Positions 35,458 to 47,433 of a DNA stretch of 64,000 bases are shown here, in pieces. Below the pieces are notes generated by a model. That model did not search any database, was not told the origin of the DNA, and saw only the letters and a list, made by a program, of their open reading frames with translations. This DNA is from Amoebophrya sp. A120 (lineage: Eukaryota; Sar; Dinophyceae; Syndiniales; Amoebophryaceae), in NCBI GenBank assembly GCA_905178155.1, contig CAJINV010000002.1, positions 9,866,931 to 9,930,930 of the forward strand, in the 5' to 3' direction. Position 1 is the stretch's first letter, and each line of letters opens with the position of its first letter. Position numbers and translations under genes: made by a program.

Positions 35458-38400
35458 ATGCCGCCCAAGAAGCAGCCTGAGAGGTATACCTCTTCGCAGA
35501 AACAAGCGACCCAAGATCAAGACACCGAGCTCCTACTCAACAACTATCCCAACAATTATCCCGACAAGGAACAGGAGAATGAAAAATTCTCGAGGGCGGA
35601 TGAAATGCTGAAATCAAGAAACGTGAACCCAGTCCTGTTGCAAGACCGGGCTGCTCTCATAGCCGCAGCAGCGGAGAAGACCGCAACCGAATTTTTGACG
35701 GAGAAGAAAGACAGTAGCGATTCAGCGTTCCAGAATTTTCGGGCGAGCTTTGCGAAGAACCTTAAGGAGATCAGCATCAAGAAGAGCGGGTTCTTCAGAA
35801 GCAGCGAAAAAAAACTATCTGAAGACGCGGCGGAAGCAATCCTTCGTCGAGTTGATAAATCGCAGGAGCTATTTGACTACCTCTTTTCTTTGCAGCCCGA
35901 GGACTTCGATTTGACGCAAGAGGTATTAGATTGTGGTCTCGGCGCATATTTTGCAAATCGCTGGGTAGAAGAGCACCCGAGGGCCATCTCTCGCTCTCTC
36001 AATGCCCAAAAGGCAGCTGTGAATACACTAATAACGGAGAAACACAGTTTGCCCAGGAAATCGGCAGAGCAGGAACAGGTGTCGTGGGAATGGATGGAAA
36101 GCAATCTGCTGGGGAAGGCGAAGACGAGGGACGGAAATCGTGTTGTTCCTGTGCCGTGCGACCCCGCAGACGGGCGGACTATGAAGTTCTTAACAGCTTT
36201 GTCCTCGGCAATTGATGGCAACTTGAACAAGGATTCCGGACTGCTCAGGCTGTTCGTGACGAACCGTGACGTCCTTCGGTATCTTCGCAAAATATTTTAC
36301 GCCCCTCGGAGGAAAAAGCGGCCGGGCGAGAAAATTTCGGAGAAGGACAACGAGACGATCGACTTATCGGATGAAGCTGGAAAGGAGTTCAAGAAAGAGC
36401 TGGTGAAGGGCATCCTGGACCTCGCAATTGATGTGGTGAATGACCCGAGCGGAAACAAGCGGTTCTTTTTGAAGCACTACGGGGGTGAACCCGAGCTGAC
36501 CGATGATTTTGACCTGCTTGTGTATCCTCCCATCTTACCAGGAGATCCGCTAGATTCTAGTGGTGAAGAACAGATGCTACTTCGAGACGACCTTGATGTC
36601 GTTGAATCAAAACCAAACGTCCCCTACTTGTTCGAGCCCAATCTGGTAGGAGTGTGAATCACCTCCCCACCCCTTTGAATCACCTCCCCACGCATCACCT
36701 ACCCACCTCCCCCGCATCACCTCGTGACGCGGCCGTATCACCACCGCAACGGCCGGAGGTGATGCAGAAGCAGAGCCGGCTGCGGCCTTGGTTGTTTGGA
36801 TCTAGGGTTTAGGGCTCGGGGCTTAGGGTCGTCGAGGCCAGCCGGCGCGACGGCCGTCGCGCCGGCTGGCCTCGGCGATTCTCTCCTCCTCGTCTGCTCT
36901 GTCCCTTCTCCGCCCTTGCGCGTCACCCTTTTGCCTTCCCCTTCTCCCTGGCCCTTCTGAATGTTGTGCGCCCTTTGCCCCCGGCGTGCCTCCGTGCCTT
37001 GACTCCTTGCGGCATTGCTTTGCGTGCCCCGTGGGTCGTTCCATGCTCGCCACCTTAGGGCCGCCGGCCGACATCTGGTGGCCGCGTACATAGGCGCATC
37101 TGTCATGCAGGATGAGGGCCCATGTGCGTTGTGGCAGATACCTGCTGGCTTCATGGCCGCGAGGTAGATCGATGGCACAGAACGAAGCCAAGCAACAAGC
37201 ATCCAGACGTAGTCACGTTCTGGTCGACCATCACGGGGAAGTGCAACGTGGTGGGGAAGTGTTGGAGTCCAACACTTCCCCACCTCCCTGCCGTCCTGGA
37301 CGGCAGGGAGGGGAAGTGTGGGGAAGTACCTCCCCACCTCCCCACTACTGGGGAGGCACCTCCCCACACGCGGGGAGGCACCTCCCCAGGGTGGGGAGGT
37401 AGGGAGGTGGGGAGGTGATGCGTGGGGAGGTGATTCACACCATAACCGCCGAATCTCGACACCGACGTCCCCGTTGAATCAAAACCAAACCTCCGAACTT
37501 GTCCGAGCCGAACCTCGACAGCACTAACGTCCCCAAAGAGAAAACCGTATCCGCTTCTTCGCTTCAGCAGAGCAACGAACATGGACAGCGACGACCACAA
37601 GTTTCGAGTGCAATCGAAATCGGAGAAGCGGACGGTTCCCCAAAGTTGTTGCGCACCGAAAACGGGGAGCAGCGCGCTAGTGCCATTGGCGGCAATAGTA
37701 GGAGTACGGCTCATGCGAACACAAGCGCTCCGCGGAAGAACTTAAAAAATCTCGCAGTTCCGGCTTTGGACACTGTTTCCACCTCCGAGCCCTCTGTATC
37801 ACGACATACTTCCGCCAACACCATGGGTATTTCCAATGTTGATCTTGATTTTGCACTCGCAAAGGATGGGAACGAAAAACAAAAACCAATGAAACCACTG
37901 ACAGTACCGGTGCCGGAAAATACGGATAGCAGGACTAGCCAGGATCTGCCGAGCGTGAGCTACGCTGCCGCAGGCGTAAATGGTGAAAAAGATGTTTTCA
38001 AACCGGAAGACGTCGCAGGCCCAGTGAAAACCCTGAACGACAAATCGTCACCATATGTACCTCCAAGCACGAACGCCATCACGAAAGACGACGCAGCCTC
38101 TCTATCTGAGCGCGCTTCCACACCACCCGCGAAAAGGATGAGATCGCAGCGTGAGGCTCCGGTCGTGAAGCAGATAGACCAGCATCACTCCTCCCTCACA
38201 CTTTCCACAGAGCAGAGTTTGCCAGACGCCGAGCTGCCGTCCCCCGAGCTGCTGTCCACCGCAAACGGTGCGTCCTTTCAAGACACGGTCGCGGCGTTTG
38301 CTGTGCATATGTTGCCAGCGCTTAGCTACTTCACAAACACGGCGCACCAGGATTACGATGTCCATGCCGGTGGCACGTTTGACCACATCAGCCCACACTG

Positions 38401-38463
38401 CGGCAACTTGGTGTTCTTCTTTGTGGCCGTCATTTTCGGGATTCTGATCGGATTTGTCGCGCA

Positions 38464-38500
<37 letters not shown>

Positions 38501-40286
38501 GGTCGGTCGGTCGGTCGGGGGGCTGCGTGGCCACGAAGAGAACGGGCACGCGACTTCAATTTTCACCCACCTGCAAGGCACGTCCATCGCCAACAAGCCT
38601 GCGATCGTTGGAATCTTCGTTGTTTGTGCGCTGATCACCTACGTGCTCCTTGCGACCGAGACCCGACTCGAGGCAGTTCTGAACTCCACCACGATTCTCG
38701 CCATGATAGTCATCTTCGTCCTTTGCAGCTACTGGCTAGCGCGCGACGGGTACAAAACGACAAAACTGCAGAACGACAAGAAAAAAAGGCTTCAACGCGG
38801 GGACAAGAGAAAAGGGCGCTTGGCCAGTGACGGGGCGGATGGCAAGCGCAAGACGAGTGAAGCTTCGGCCCGGAATAAACTGACTCGCACGTCGCTAGGA
38901 AGTGAACCATCGCTGTATGGCACGCTTCCAACCCTGCAGAGTCGCTCGGTCTCGGTTAAAAATCAATGTGACGGATTTGGTGCTTCTACTTCTGGTAAAC
39001 TGGACTATGACTCTGACGACTCGCGGATCTTCGGAGCAGAGGATGAAGAGGAAGTATTTTGGATTTGGATTTTTGTTGTGCATGCGACTCATCTCGACGC
39101 GTTAGGCCTTTGAATTCAGGCCTTGGCTCGTCGTGTGCAGCAATTCAACAGAGGAGGTGGCTTCCTACCTGACTTCAATGGTGATATCGTTTGGAAAAAA
39201 AGGTGATCTCCTCCGACGGTGACCATGAAAGTGATGCGTCAGATTCGAGTGCAGAGGAAATGGAAAACGAATGTGCCACGGAGCCCGAGTCTTGGTGGTA
39301 CATTACTATCTTTGAACAACGAACTTGGTTGGTAGATATTTTTGATGGAAAGTGTACGCGCACTTCAGAGATCTCTCTATGATTGTCGTTCCGGAGCGAG
39401 TGGTTTGATCACGTTGATTTCAAATCCTTCTTTATTGTTGTTGTTCGTCACCTAAACATGTACGCCATTTCAAACTGGACACAGGTATTGGCTCGCGCAT
39501 TCCGTTTTTCCATCCTCCAGCAAGCCCTCCAGTTCGAAAACTCTGAAAAGCGACGAAAACGGCGAGCACGAGGTATTGACTGAGAGTTGTAAGGAAATCA
39601 TAGCTCTGCTCTTCCGTAAAAATCTAGTAGTGCGCTTCTTGTCTGTGCATGCCTACAAACAGCAAACCAAGTCTAAGGAAGTAAGAAATCGATGGACAAA
39701 ACGTAGATTCCTACCGCGACCGCGAGCGACCGTGACGAAATTACCCGTACAACCGGACGTGTCTCCCCGACTTTGTCGCCGTCCCTGGACCTCGAGGCCG
39801 GCCTCGACTGTGCGCAAGAACACTCGGATTGTGCAAGCTCCGGTGCTTCGACGAAGCAAGACGGCAAGAAGGGCGACACGAATGACGAGTACACGGCTTC
39901 TACCGGACCGTCGCCGTCGCAAGCGGATGGAAGGGAGCAGGCCACGCACGCGAAAAGCCAGTTGGTAACTTTTGATGACATTCATGTACTTTTTCCCTGG
40001 AGCGGCGACCTAAACGAAGTGCTGCTGGTTCTTTTGAGCAACGGCTTGACGGAGGCGTGGTGTGTAGTGTCAGTTACTGGAACAGATAGATTAAAATTTC
40101 AAGCACTTGCTTCAACAAAACGAAAAACAGGCCAACCCCAGCTCCCGATCCGAAAGCGGGATCGCGACCAAAAACTATGGGTCCGGCCATGAACACGACT
40201 GCAAATTGCTACCGACAGGCGAGGATGGTGCCAAGGACAAGCGGTTGGGTTCGCCAGCCTCCAATCGCGGAGACGACCTCGTCTAA
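35458..40286 (+). CDS. Unrecognised multi-exon membrane protein interrupted by an inverted minisatellite element
   Basis: The 5' block 35458-36645 (ATG MPPKKQPERY) is soluble and charged. A homologous switch point (EPNL in both flanking copies) leads to 37517-38465, then exons 38578-39053, 39203-39294, 39521-39572, 39707-39964 and 40131-40286, all in phase. Introns: 38466-38577 (GTGTGT...CAAG), 39054-39202, 39295-39520, 39573-39706, 39965-40130, all GT...AG. Three or four hydrophobic helices lie together: LVFFFVAVIFGILIGFVA (before 38465), IVGIFVVCALITYVLLA and TILAMIVIFVLCSYWLA (about 38600-38740). The C-terminal tail is acidic, Ser-rich and disordered. No family recognised. If the minisatellite is not spliced, the first 399 codons would be a separate gene ending TGA at 36657. 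Confidence 0.5.
36652..37440 (+). mobile_element. 789-bp inverted minisatellite/TIR element
   Basis: It starts GTGTGAATCACCTCCCCA and ends with the exact reverse complement TGGGGAGGTGATTCACAC. Both arms are built from repeats of CACCTCCCC; the centre is GC-rich without a plausible gene. It is flanked by a diverged duplication of about 60-75 bp (36580-36650 and 37455-37522), both with GTTGAATCAAAACCAAAC. Confidence 0.7.
38466..38515 (+). repeat. (TG)n(TCGG)n microsatellite at an intron donor
   Basis: About 16 TG units followed by 4-5 TCGG units form the 5' end of a 112-nt intron. The GT donor is the first repeat unit. Confidence 0.85.
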
Positions 40287-42120
40287 AAGAAGCGGAATGA
40301 AATTAGAAATAAAAAACGCAACAAAAAAGCAACTTAGATAGTATCTTTCGAAACAAAAATCCAACTCAACAGTCCTACCTACTTAAGAGCGCAAGCCGCT
40401 GCTTTCGGTGCGCGTGCTGTGCCTGTCAGAATCCGTGAGTCCTTCTTAGCCGTTCCTTTTCCATTGCAGTAGTAGCGTCTTCGACTCAAAATTAATAGCG
40501 AAGATGCCGAACTTTCGGATTTACAGCACACAGCCACGTTGATTGACTGGTAGGTACGTACATTTATTTTACCGATTGCACAGAGATGGATAAGAGCTAA
40601 TCACGATGCCCAATTTTAGAAATTTGTTTGTGGGTGATGTTGCGATTGCAAAGCAACCATTTGCAACTCGCCCCGCTCGTCTCAGTCGTGAAAGTAGTGT
40701 TGATACAGAAAATAAATTTTCCAAGCGCTGTGAGCTCGAAGAAAAGCAATTAGTGATTGTGATAGTTCTGGCCGTCACTAACCAGGAAAGGAATTCAACT
40801 CCAAAAAATGGTTTCTGCTGATAAGCAGAAGAATTTGTGCTAGACAAGTATCTCAACGTTTCGCTCGAACACAAAATGATGAGAACAGTTTCCTTTTCTA
40901 GTTAAGTACACAAATCTTAAAATGCAAATGTATTGCGTAATGAATGAAATGAAATCACGACGATGTCCAAGAACTACTTACTCTCCTCGGACCCCATTCA
41001 GATTTTTGTTTGGGGTTGAACAGGAAGGCAGAAGAAGATCAAACTTCGGATTATTGGCAACGATCGATAATGTCGTGGTAGCCCCATGGCTCAGTATCAA
41101 TGACCTCAGAGGTGGAACTGCACTACCCATGGTTTGATGATAATAGTTTTAGAAAACGAAAAGACGACTCTATTTCGAGTGGATAACCTCACTTGTAGTA
41201 GCGCAGCACGCCATCCATCGCCGCTTCGGCGCTCAGAACAAAACAAAGGATCTCCACCCGCGGGGACGCAAAGCCGTACCTGCGACGCAAGAATGCAAGC
41301 AGTGCGCTTCTCAACACTGATTACCCTTGTACATCCACCCGCGACCGTTTGAATCTTTCCTAAATAACGGGATTGAGATTGACAGCTCAAGAGCACAAAT
41401 GCCAGCTTGTCCTTATCTATTTTGAGATGCCTGAATCGTGTTCCCACTCCTTACGCAGCCTTGTCGTGGTTCCCACTTGAGTTTTACTTTTACGTACAGT
41501 CAGAAAAATATATTCTCTTTGCTGTGAAAGCGAAAGAGCGATCAGCAAAACATCGGTTGTGATCATCATGATTTGAAGCACCGCTGACAGCATGAGTCAC
41601 TTATAAAATCGTGGAAAGAAATGTCGCTCATCGTCGACATGTGCAAGACCATCTCGGTGTCTCTAAATGTGACGAATTGGGCAAGTTCTTGCCTGCGCAG
41701 GTGCGCTTTTCCTCGTTTTGCCTTGTTTTATTTCCAGGATCGAGAATATATCGCTACTCGTTTTCCCTTCGTTTACAATGTATGAATTTAATGGTCTTTT
41801 CCCCTGGTACGCCTTTCTTTCATGCAGCGGTAGTCATTAGTGCTACGATTTCACCGTGAAGCATAATGCTGGGTTAAGTAAGTTAGTAGTGTGCAAGTGT
41901 TTATGTATGATACATCTTTCTTCGTCTATAGGATCTGAGTCGTACTGGACCAGTCACGCACATATTGAAAAGGTTATACAGATGACGAAGCATAAATGAG
42001 GAAGTCGTGACGGTGATCACACCCGACTCGAGACCTTTCACGTTTGCTACGGCTGCAACTGCTTATTCATTGGGTACCCCCTTCCTCGCAAGCATTCGCG
42101 CGCGCGACACCAGAATTAAT
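40287..42120. other. Intergenic region, 1.8 kb
   Basis: Only short open frames on both strands, none with protein-like composition. No RNA gene or repeat recognised. It should contain the promoter of the DAO oxidoreductase gene. Confidence 0.5.
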
Positions 42121-43605
42121 ATGACCACACGCAGTCAAGCGCAAGAGCATCGCGTCGTGATCGTCGGGGGCGGCATCATGGGTTGCGCAACTGCGTACTA
42201 CTTGCAGCAAAAATTCAACAACGCTGTTTCTGGAAAATCGCAGATGCAGAAAAGTCTCAAAATCGTGATTCTCGAGCAGGAATCCATTGCGTGCCACTCC
42301 AGTGGCAAAGCGGCCGGCTTTCTCGCCAAGGACTGGCATGGCTCCGGCTCCGCCGTAGAAAGTCTGGCTGTACTTTCTTTTCAGCTACACGAGCAGTTGG
42401 CAAAAACTTTCAGCGCGGAAGCGATCGGGTACCGTCGTATGAACTGCATCGGCCTGGGGTTCGGCGGAATTCACCAAACCGGCGGACGCGAGTGGCTGGC
42501 GAAGTGCGACTCGGAAAGCGGACGGGACATGGGCAAGGAGGACACGCTCGCGCAAGTCCATCCGGAGAAGCTAACGAAAAAACTGCTGGAGCACACGAAG
42601 GACGTCGAAGTGATGGAGTCCTGCAAAGTACTGGGCGTCAGCTTCAACGAAAACATCAATGGAGGGGGTGACAGCAGGCAAGCTTCGGCCGTTCAGGTTG
42701 AGTTCCAGGGAAAGACCAGAACCCCAACCAGTCCGACGCTCATTCCCTGTGACCAAGTGGTCTTTTGCCTCGGCGCGTGGTCTTTCCGAGTAAGAGACTG
42801 GCTTCTGGATGCGATTCCGCGTGAGAGCGAAGGCGAACTGGCAACTGCAAATAGTTTTGCCGACCCGACCAGCCAGTTACCAGACAAGGAAGCACGATTG
42901 CAAAAGAACAAGTCCGGTAGACTCGACATTCTGAAGGATACCTGCGGCCAGCGGTATACTTCAGTGGTGTACGAAAATATTCAAACTGACAACACCGCGG
43001 TGTTTCTCGATTCAAAGCATGACGTGGAACTCTATCCCAGGCCGGGTAACATGCTATACGCCTGCGGCTGTCCAGACCGGGTGAGCGTGCAAGAGCTCGA
43101 CGGGAAATACGCAAAGGACATCGGACCAGCAGAGGTTGACGTGAAAACAATACGAGGCGAAGTCGAGAAAATTGTTGCAGGACCTGGATCATCTGAGAAA
43201 GCTACTACGGGAAAGGAGAATGTAGACAATTCGTCAAGATTCTCAGCCGCTACCTCCTGTGTCCTCCCGAGCTCCGCCGACGGTTCTATTGTGCTGGGAA
43301 AGATCGAGGCGTGCCAAAATGCCTTCATCGCTTGCGGGCACACGTGCTGGGGAATCCTGAATGGCCCGGGAACGGGGTACATCCTGGCGGACTTGGTTTT
43401 GAAAGACTCTGGTCTACTGACCAACGAAGGCCAGCTCGATGATGCACCTGTTGTGCGTAAGAACGAGAGGAATAATGATCTTGTAAATACTGGGCGCGCT
43501 GCTCCTGTTGACGCGACAACGAGTGACGAGAAAAGGAAGATCGATCAGATTCTCAAAAACTTCTCACCAAATCGCGAGCCAGCAACTGGCTGCGCACAAC
43601 AGTAA
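42121..43605 (+). CDS. FAD-dependent oxidoreductase, DAO family
   Basis: Single exon; the first ATG at 42121 gives 494 aa. The N-terminus carries the FAD Rossmann motif HRVVIVGGGIMGCATAYYL (GxGxxG) followed by a strand ending ILEQESIACHSSGKAAGF, the typical binding site for the FAD ribose and pyrophosphate. Later segments QVVFCLGAWSFRVRDWL and the C-terminal GHTCWGILNGPGTGYILADLVL match the DAO fold. The overall pattern (DVELYPRPGNMLYACG, SADGSIVLGKIE) resembles the eukaryotic TDA3-like/FOXRED-like subgroup more than true D-amino acid oxidases (inference). The substrate cannot be told from sequence. No introns. The C-terminal 50 residues are hydrophilic and probably disordered. Confidence 0.85.
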   Translation: MTTRSQAQEHRVVIVGGGIMGCATAYYLQQKFNNAVSGKSQMQKSLKIVILEQESIACHSSGKAAGFLAKDWHGSGSAVESLAVLSFQLHEQLAKTFSAEAIGYRRMNCIGLGFGGIHQTGGREWLAKCDSESGRDMGKEDTLAQVHPEKLTKKLLEHTKDVEVMESCKVLGVSFNENINGGGDSRQASAVQVEFQGKTRTPTSPTLIPCDQVVFCLGAWSFRVRDWLLDAIPRESEGELATANSFADPTSQLPDKEARLQKNKSGRLDILKDTCGQRYTSVVYENIQTDNTAVFLDSKHDVELYPRPGNMLYACGCPDRVSVQELDGKYAKDIGPAEVDVKTIRGEVEKIVAGPGSSEKATTGKENVDNSSRFSAATSCVLPSSADGSIVLGKIEACQNAFIACGHTCWGILNGPGTGYILADLVLKDSGLLTNEGQLDDAPVVRKNERNNDLVNTGRAAPVDATTSDEKRKIDQILKNFSPNREPATGCAQQ

Positions 43606-44135
43606 ACAACTCCAAGCTCCTCTGAGCTTTTCAAGCAGCTGGAGATGCTGGCGCACTAGATGATATGTCTGCAAATAAAGCCACACGATTTGCGGATATT
43701 TTCTTACAAGGCCTCGGACAGATCCTTCCTTCAGAATCGTTCATAGCTCTGTTGCCCACATGCTTTTCTTGAGATTGAAATGAGCTTCGATCTCATACAC
43801 AACATGGAAGCACAGAATCGGGAATGTGAAAATCACGGGTGTCACAACAAAGAGCGATGCTGCAAAAAATTGTGTTGTCCGCTGCTCGGAGACAAGATCA
43901 GCGCAAAAAAGCCTCCGTCATTGTTAGTTGCAGTCATTTATCGTGGCCTCTAGTCCTCGTTGCATTTCCACGATGCGTTGAACGAGTATGAGTTCTTAAT
44001 TCTACAAGCCAGGGATGGGACGCGGACGGTCTTATGTATCACAAAGATCTTCTTCTTTTGCTATAGTACCTGCCGAAAAGTTTGAGGACTCTCGTTGTCT
44101 TAGTGTATGCCCAGGCGGTTTTCGAAACATGCAAG
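43606..44135. other. Intergenic region
   Basis: About 530 bases with no supported gene. Confidence 0.5.
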
Positions 44136-45413
44136 ATGGTTAAAGCGGGAAAGCGGCACGAGAACGCCAAAGGCCCGCACGCTCCAGCAGCGTCCACTGC
44201 TTCAGGAAGGGCCAAATGCCAGAGAAGCGAGCAAAATAATGGAAATTGCAGTAATATCCGTGGGCACTATGTGGACTCTGGCGTTGACGAGTACTATGCG
44301 AACACGGATAACTATCGCAATCCCCACGAGGAGCGGGTACGCGAAGTCCTACGGCAAGTTCTTGACGATTTTGCGAGAAGAAGTGGGCATGTAGAAAGCA
44401 GTCGACAAGCCGATGGCGCCAATGCATTCTTCCGGGTTCTCGACCTTTGCGCCGGGAGTGGCGAGGTGACCGCGGTGCTGCTGGATTATGAAAGCGAGAA
44501 GCTCGTGGAGACAGTGACAGCAGAAGCGACCTCGAAAGCGCGTGCCATGAACGAGGCCAGACATACCTTTGACAAAGCGGAAGAGAGCACGACTCACCGC
44601 TCGTTCTTGCGACCATTCTATATCCAAGCATGCGACCCCTACACCCATCATCTGTACGAAAGGAGAATATTTGGAAGCTGTGGCATGGAAAAGCTACGGA
44701 AACAGGGCCAAGCATCGCGTGTCCAAAGATGTTTACCTCTGTCGTTCCAAGACATCCTGCAGGGAAAGCTCGCACTGGTCACGAGCAGTTTTGGAAGCGG
44801 TGCCGAGTCTAGCGTCGACAATAGTCGCGCTGCAGCAGATCTGAACAATAATTTCGACCTGATCGTGTGCAGTTATGCTTTGCACCTGTGCCCCCAGGAC
44901 CAGCTTCCCATGGTTGCTCTCTTGCTGTCCGACGTGGCAAAGTTTTTGCTTATTGTCACGCCACACAAAAGACCGGTGCTGAAACCTGAGTGGGGCTGGG
45001 TGCGCGTGACGAAACACGGGGATCAGAAGGAAGCAAGGGATGCACAGGCGTCGGCAGATGAGATAATAGGCAACGAGCAGCAAAAAGAAGACTCCGACAG
45101 AGTCGCAGCGGAGGCCTTTTCTCCTGCTTTTTCACTGCCAGCGGACAATGTTGGCGGAGCAGGTGGCTCGCGCAAAAGTCGAAGGGCAGGAGCAGCTCCG
45201 CCATATGTTGATGATCCATGTGAGGGTTCGCAGTTTGAACGCGCACGGGCAGACGATTCACTCCGTGCACAGCCGGAATCCGGTGACGAGGAGGAGGTCG
45301 CAGACGAAGAGGAGCCGGGCCAAAACGAACTCGTCTACTACTGCTCCGGCAGGCGAACGCGCGGGATTTTGTACCGGTCCACCGCGTTTTGCGACGGTGC
45401 GGAAGGTTGGTGA
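44136..45413 (+). CDS. Class I SAM-dependent methyltransferase-like protein
   Basis: Single exon; ATG at 44136 gives 425 aa. After a basic disordered N-terminus, a segment YYANTDNYRNPHEERVREVL precedes motif I, FRVLDLCAGSGEVTAVLL (DxCxGSGE), the SAM-binding loop. An acidic strand end is seen in YIQACDPY and motif IV in NFDLIVCSYALHLC. A strand FLLIVTPHKRP follows and the protein ends with RRTRGILYRSTAF. The order fits Rossmann-fold methyltransferases, with two acidic/disordered inserts, one before the C-terminal strand. Substrate unknown. The C-terminal motif resembles fungal uncharacterised methyltransferases (inference). Confidence 0.75.
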   Translation: MVKAGKRHENAKGPHAPAASTASGRAKCQRSEQNNGNCSNIRGHYVDSGVDEYYANTDNYRNPHEERVREVLRQVLDDFARRSGHVESSRQADGANAFFRVLDLCAGSGEVTAVLLDYESEKLVETVTAEATSKARAMNEARHTFDKAEESTTHRSFLRPFYIQACDPYTHHLYERRIFGSCGMEKLRKQGQASRVQRCLPLSFQDILQGKLALVTSSFGSGAESSVDNSRAAADLNNNFDLIVCSYALHLCPQDQLPMVALLLSDVAKFLLIVTPHKRPVLKPEWGWVRVTKHGDQKEARDAQASADEIIGNEQQKEDSDRVAAEAFSPAFSLPADNVGGAGGSRKSRRAGAAPPYVDDPCEGSQFERARADDSLRAQPESGDEEEVADEEEPGQNELVYYCSGRRTRGILYRSTAFCDGAEGW

Positions 45414-46311
45414 TGAAGTAGAAACTTTTACAGCCTCAGAACGTGGCTATGGTCGAGGCCACAAAAGATAGAGCGCATGGATCCGAGATAAAGCACCTGT
45501 TGTGTCAAAACAGCAGCGACTGAAAGATGACGTAGCGACGAGATTTGTGATTTTCCTCGTGGTACAGCAAAAAAACTGTGGCGAAGCGACATAGAAACAA
45601 AGCCCTATGGGACACGACAGCGACATTAGTACAAATCCATCACTTCTCAAAGCATCTCAGCCAAGGGGATCTCCTCAAAGCACGCAAGACGAAGCTGCTT
45701 GCATGGTCGTCCGTGACCTTGTGTTTCGTCTTCTTTCATGCGTTTAACTTGCAGATGACGTAGCGACTGCGACAGTTAAGTATGCGAAATACTGAAGGAG
45801 ATCAACGGGGGAGATCTGGACGACAGATCCAACCTATGAAGATGTACATGATCGTCGATTCTGCCGCCGTGTGTTGAGTGTTGTCCGGAACAAGTGAAAG
45901 GTCAACCTCCGCATTGATCCTTGGGCGCATGCTGGCTCCCTCTCCGTTGTACGCTGCCGGATCTACCATACAGAAGTTGCCTCTGATATTCTTGAGCTCA
46001 TGACTCTTAAGTTTTGCTTTCTTTCACTTCTTTTCACCCCACTTCGAACCTGGGCAGCCAAGAAGAACCGACGACTTTATAAATGTGATTCGCTTCCTTT
46101 TTTCTGTACGCTCATTGACCCTTCGCTTTTTTCTTGGTCGGACAATTTTCGCAAGCTCCAGGTACTCAGAAGAAAAGCGATCTGGGAGCCTCGAGATAGT
46201 TTGAACTTATTTGACGAAGTTAGTTGAAGAAACCTCAGTACTTACATACCCTAACCGCCAGCGCGCAGCAAGCAGCACTTTTTCGACACGCCAGTCTTTC
46301 TCGCACCAGCC
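45414..46311. other. Intergenic region
   Basis: About 900 bases with no supported gene; only short unrelated open frames. Confidence 0.5.
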
Positions 46312-47433
46312 ATGCCCGAAGTTTCGTCAAAGAAAGCCTCCGCTCGCTCCGGTCCCTACACTTCCGTGGGAAAAGCTGGAAAGGGAATGTCTTCAACTTC
46401 AACCGCGAGCGCTGGAGCAGATGGCAAGCGAAATTTAGGAGGAGCTCCCCGAGCAGCATCATCTGCTGCTGCTGCTGCCAACAGTAAGTCCGTCTCCGTG
46501 GATTCTGCAAAATCCACAAAACGAAAATTCAAAGTGGCAGCCGTTCATTTTGGGCTGCCGTCGGAAAGCACGCTCGACGAGGTGCCGGAGGACGAGATTC
46601 AAACCGCGCTGCAGACCGCCCTTCTCGAGGGGGTCGACCTGATAGCGTGTGAGGCCGGAGACGCGATGGTGCCCTTGAGCTTCAATTTTGCGCAATTTTT
46701 GAAAACCACAAGAGAGCAAATGACCAGCGGTGGAGGACAACACAACACCAGCTTCCCCGCCATCTATGCCGGCAAGCGGCACCTGAAGCGCTTGGGGCTT
46801 GCCGGGGGCGACCAACTGCTTTACTACGACCAGACGGGAAGAGAGATTTGCGTCGGCCACAGCTTGTGCTCCGGCAACGCGAAAGCGAGTTTGCCCTCCT
46901 TCGTGGAGCAGTTTACGAAGAAGACATCTGGCGCGGCCGCTTCTAGCGCAGCGGGAGCAGGAGCAGGAGGCCGCCCGCCGTGTAATTCTTCACGCGTACA
47001 GACCATCGAGGTCGGCGGAACTGTGGCAGGAGCGGGAGAGCAACAGCCCGCGAGGCACGTCGTGAAAGTTGGGCTTTTGAACCACAAGGAGGAGCGGTTC
47101 GGGGATTGTGCGGACAAGTTGAAGCCCGGGAAGTCGAACACGGCGGCTGCCAACACCTTCCCCAACGACGTATCCCTGTACATCCACGTCGCCAACGACG
47201 CGCGGCCGGCGGGGAAGGGGTACGTGCGCTCGGGACGCCAGTTCTTTTCGAAGGACGGCAAGACCTACATCGGGATCTGCAACCGCGACGAGATTGCGAA
47301 AAAGAAAAAGCTGTCCGACTACAAACTGCTTTCCGTCTGGATCAACGGGGAGCAAATGGACGGCGTTTCCGCGCCAAAAATCGTGTACGAGTCGGACACC
47401 GTACTGGTGCAAGTGCTTAGTGTCAACTTGTGA
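46312..47433 (+). CDS. Unrecognised single-exon protein, 373 aa
   Basis: ATG at 46312. The first 65 residues are Ser/Ala/Lys-rich and low complexity. A folded region starts KFKVAAVHFGLPSE and continues with LLEGVDLIACEAGDAMV, which recalls the first strand and Glu-containing strand of carbon-nitrogen hydrolases, but the later Lys and Cys active-site motifs are not seen. Later pieces include PAIYAGKRHLKRLGL, a Ser/Ala/Gly linker, HVVKVGLLNHKEERFG, VSLYIHVANDARPAGKGY and a C-terminal strand SDTVLVQVLSVNL. Codon usage and length look genuine. No function assigned. Confidence 0.6.
   Translation: MPEVSSKKASARSGPYTSVGKAGKGMSSTSTASAGADGKRNLGGAPRAASSAAAAANSKSVSVDSAKSTKRKFKVAAVHFGLPSESTLDEVPEDEIQTALQTALLEGVDLIACEAGDAMVPLSFNFAQFLKTTREQMTSGGGQHNTSFPAIYAGKRHLKRLGLAGGDQLLYYDQTGREICVGHSLCSGNAKASLPSFVEQFTKKTSGAAASSAAGAGAGGRPPCNSSRVQTIEVGGTVAGAGEQQPARHVVKVGLLNHKEERFGDCADKLKPGKSNTAAANTFPNDVSLYIHVANDARPAGKGYVRSGRQFFSKDGKTYIGICNRDEIAKKKKLSDYKLLSVWINGEQMDGVSAPKIVYESDTVLVQVLSVNL

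Noticed and set aside
36652-37440. Repeated CACCTCCCC units as a CRISPR array
   Set aside because: Repeats are short, irregular and arranged as two inverted arms with no unique spacers; the host is eukaryotic.
38466-38515. Cys-Val repeat protein segment from (TG)n
   Set aside because: A GT...AG intron with correct phase removes it and joins two membrane-protein exons.
46540-46670. Carbon-nitrogen hydrolase (nitrilase) assignment for 46312-47433
   Set aside because: Only the first strands look similar; the catalytic Lys and Cys motifs are not found.
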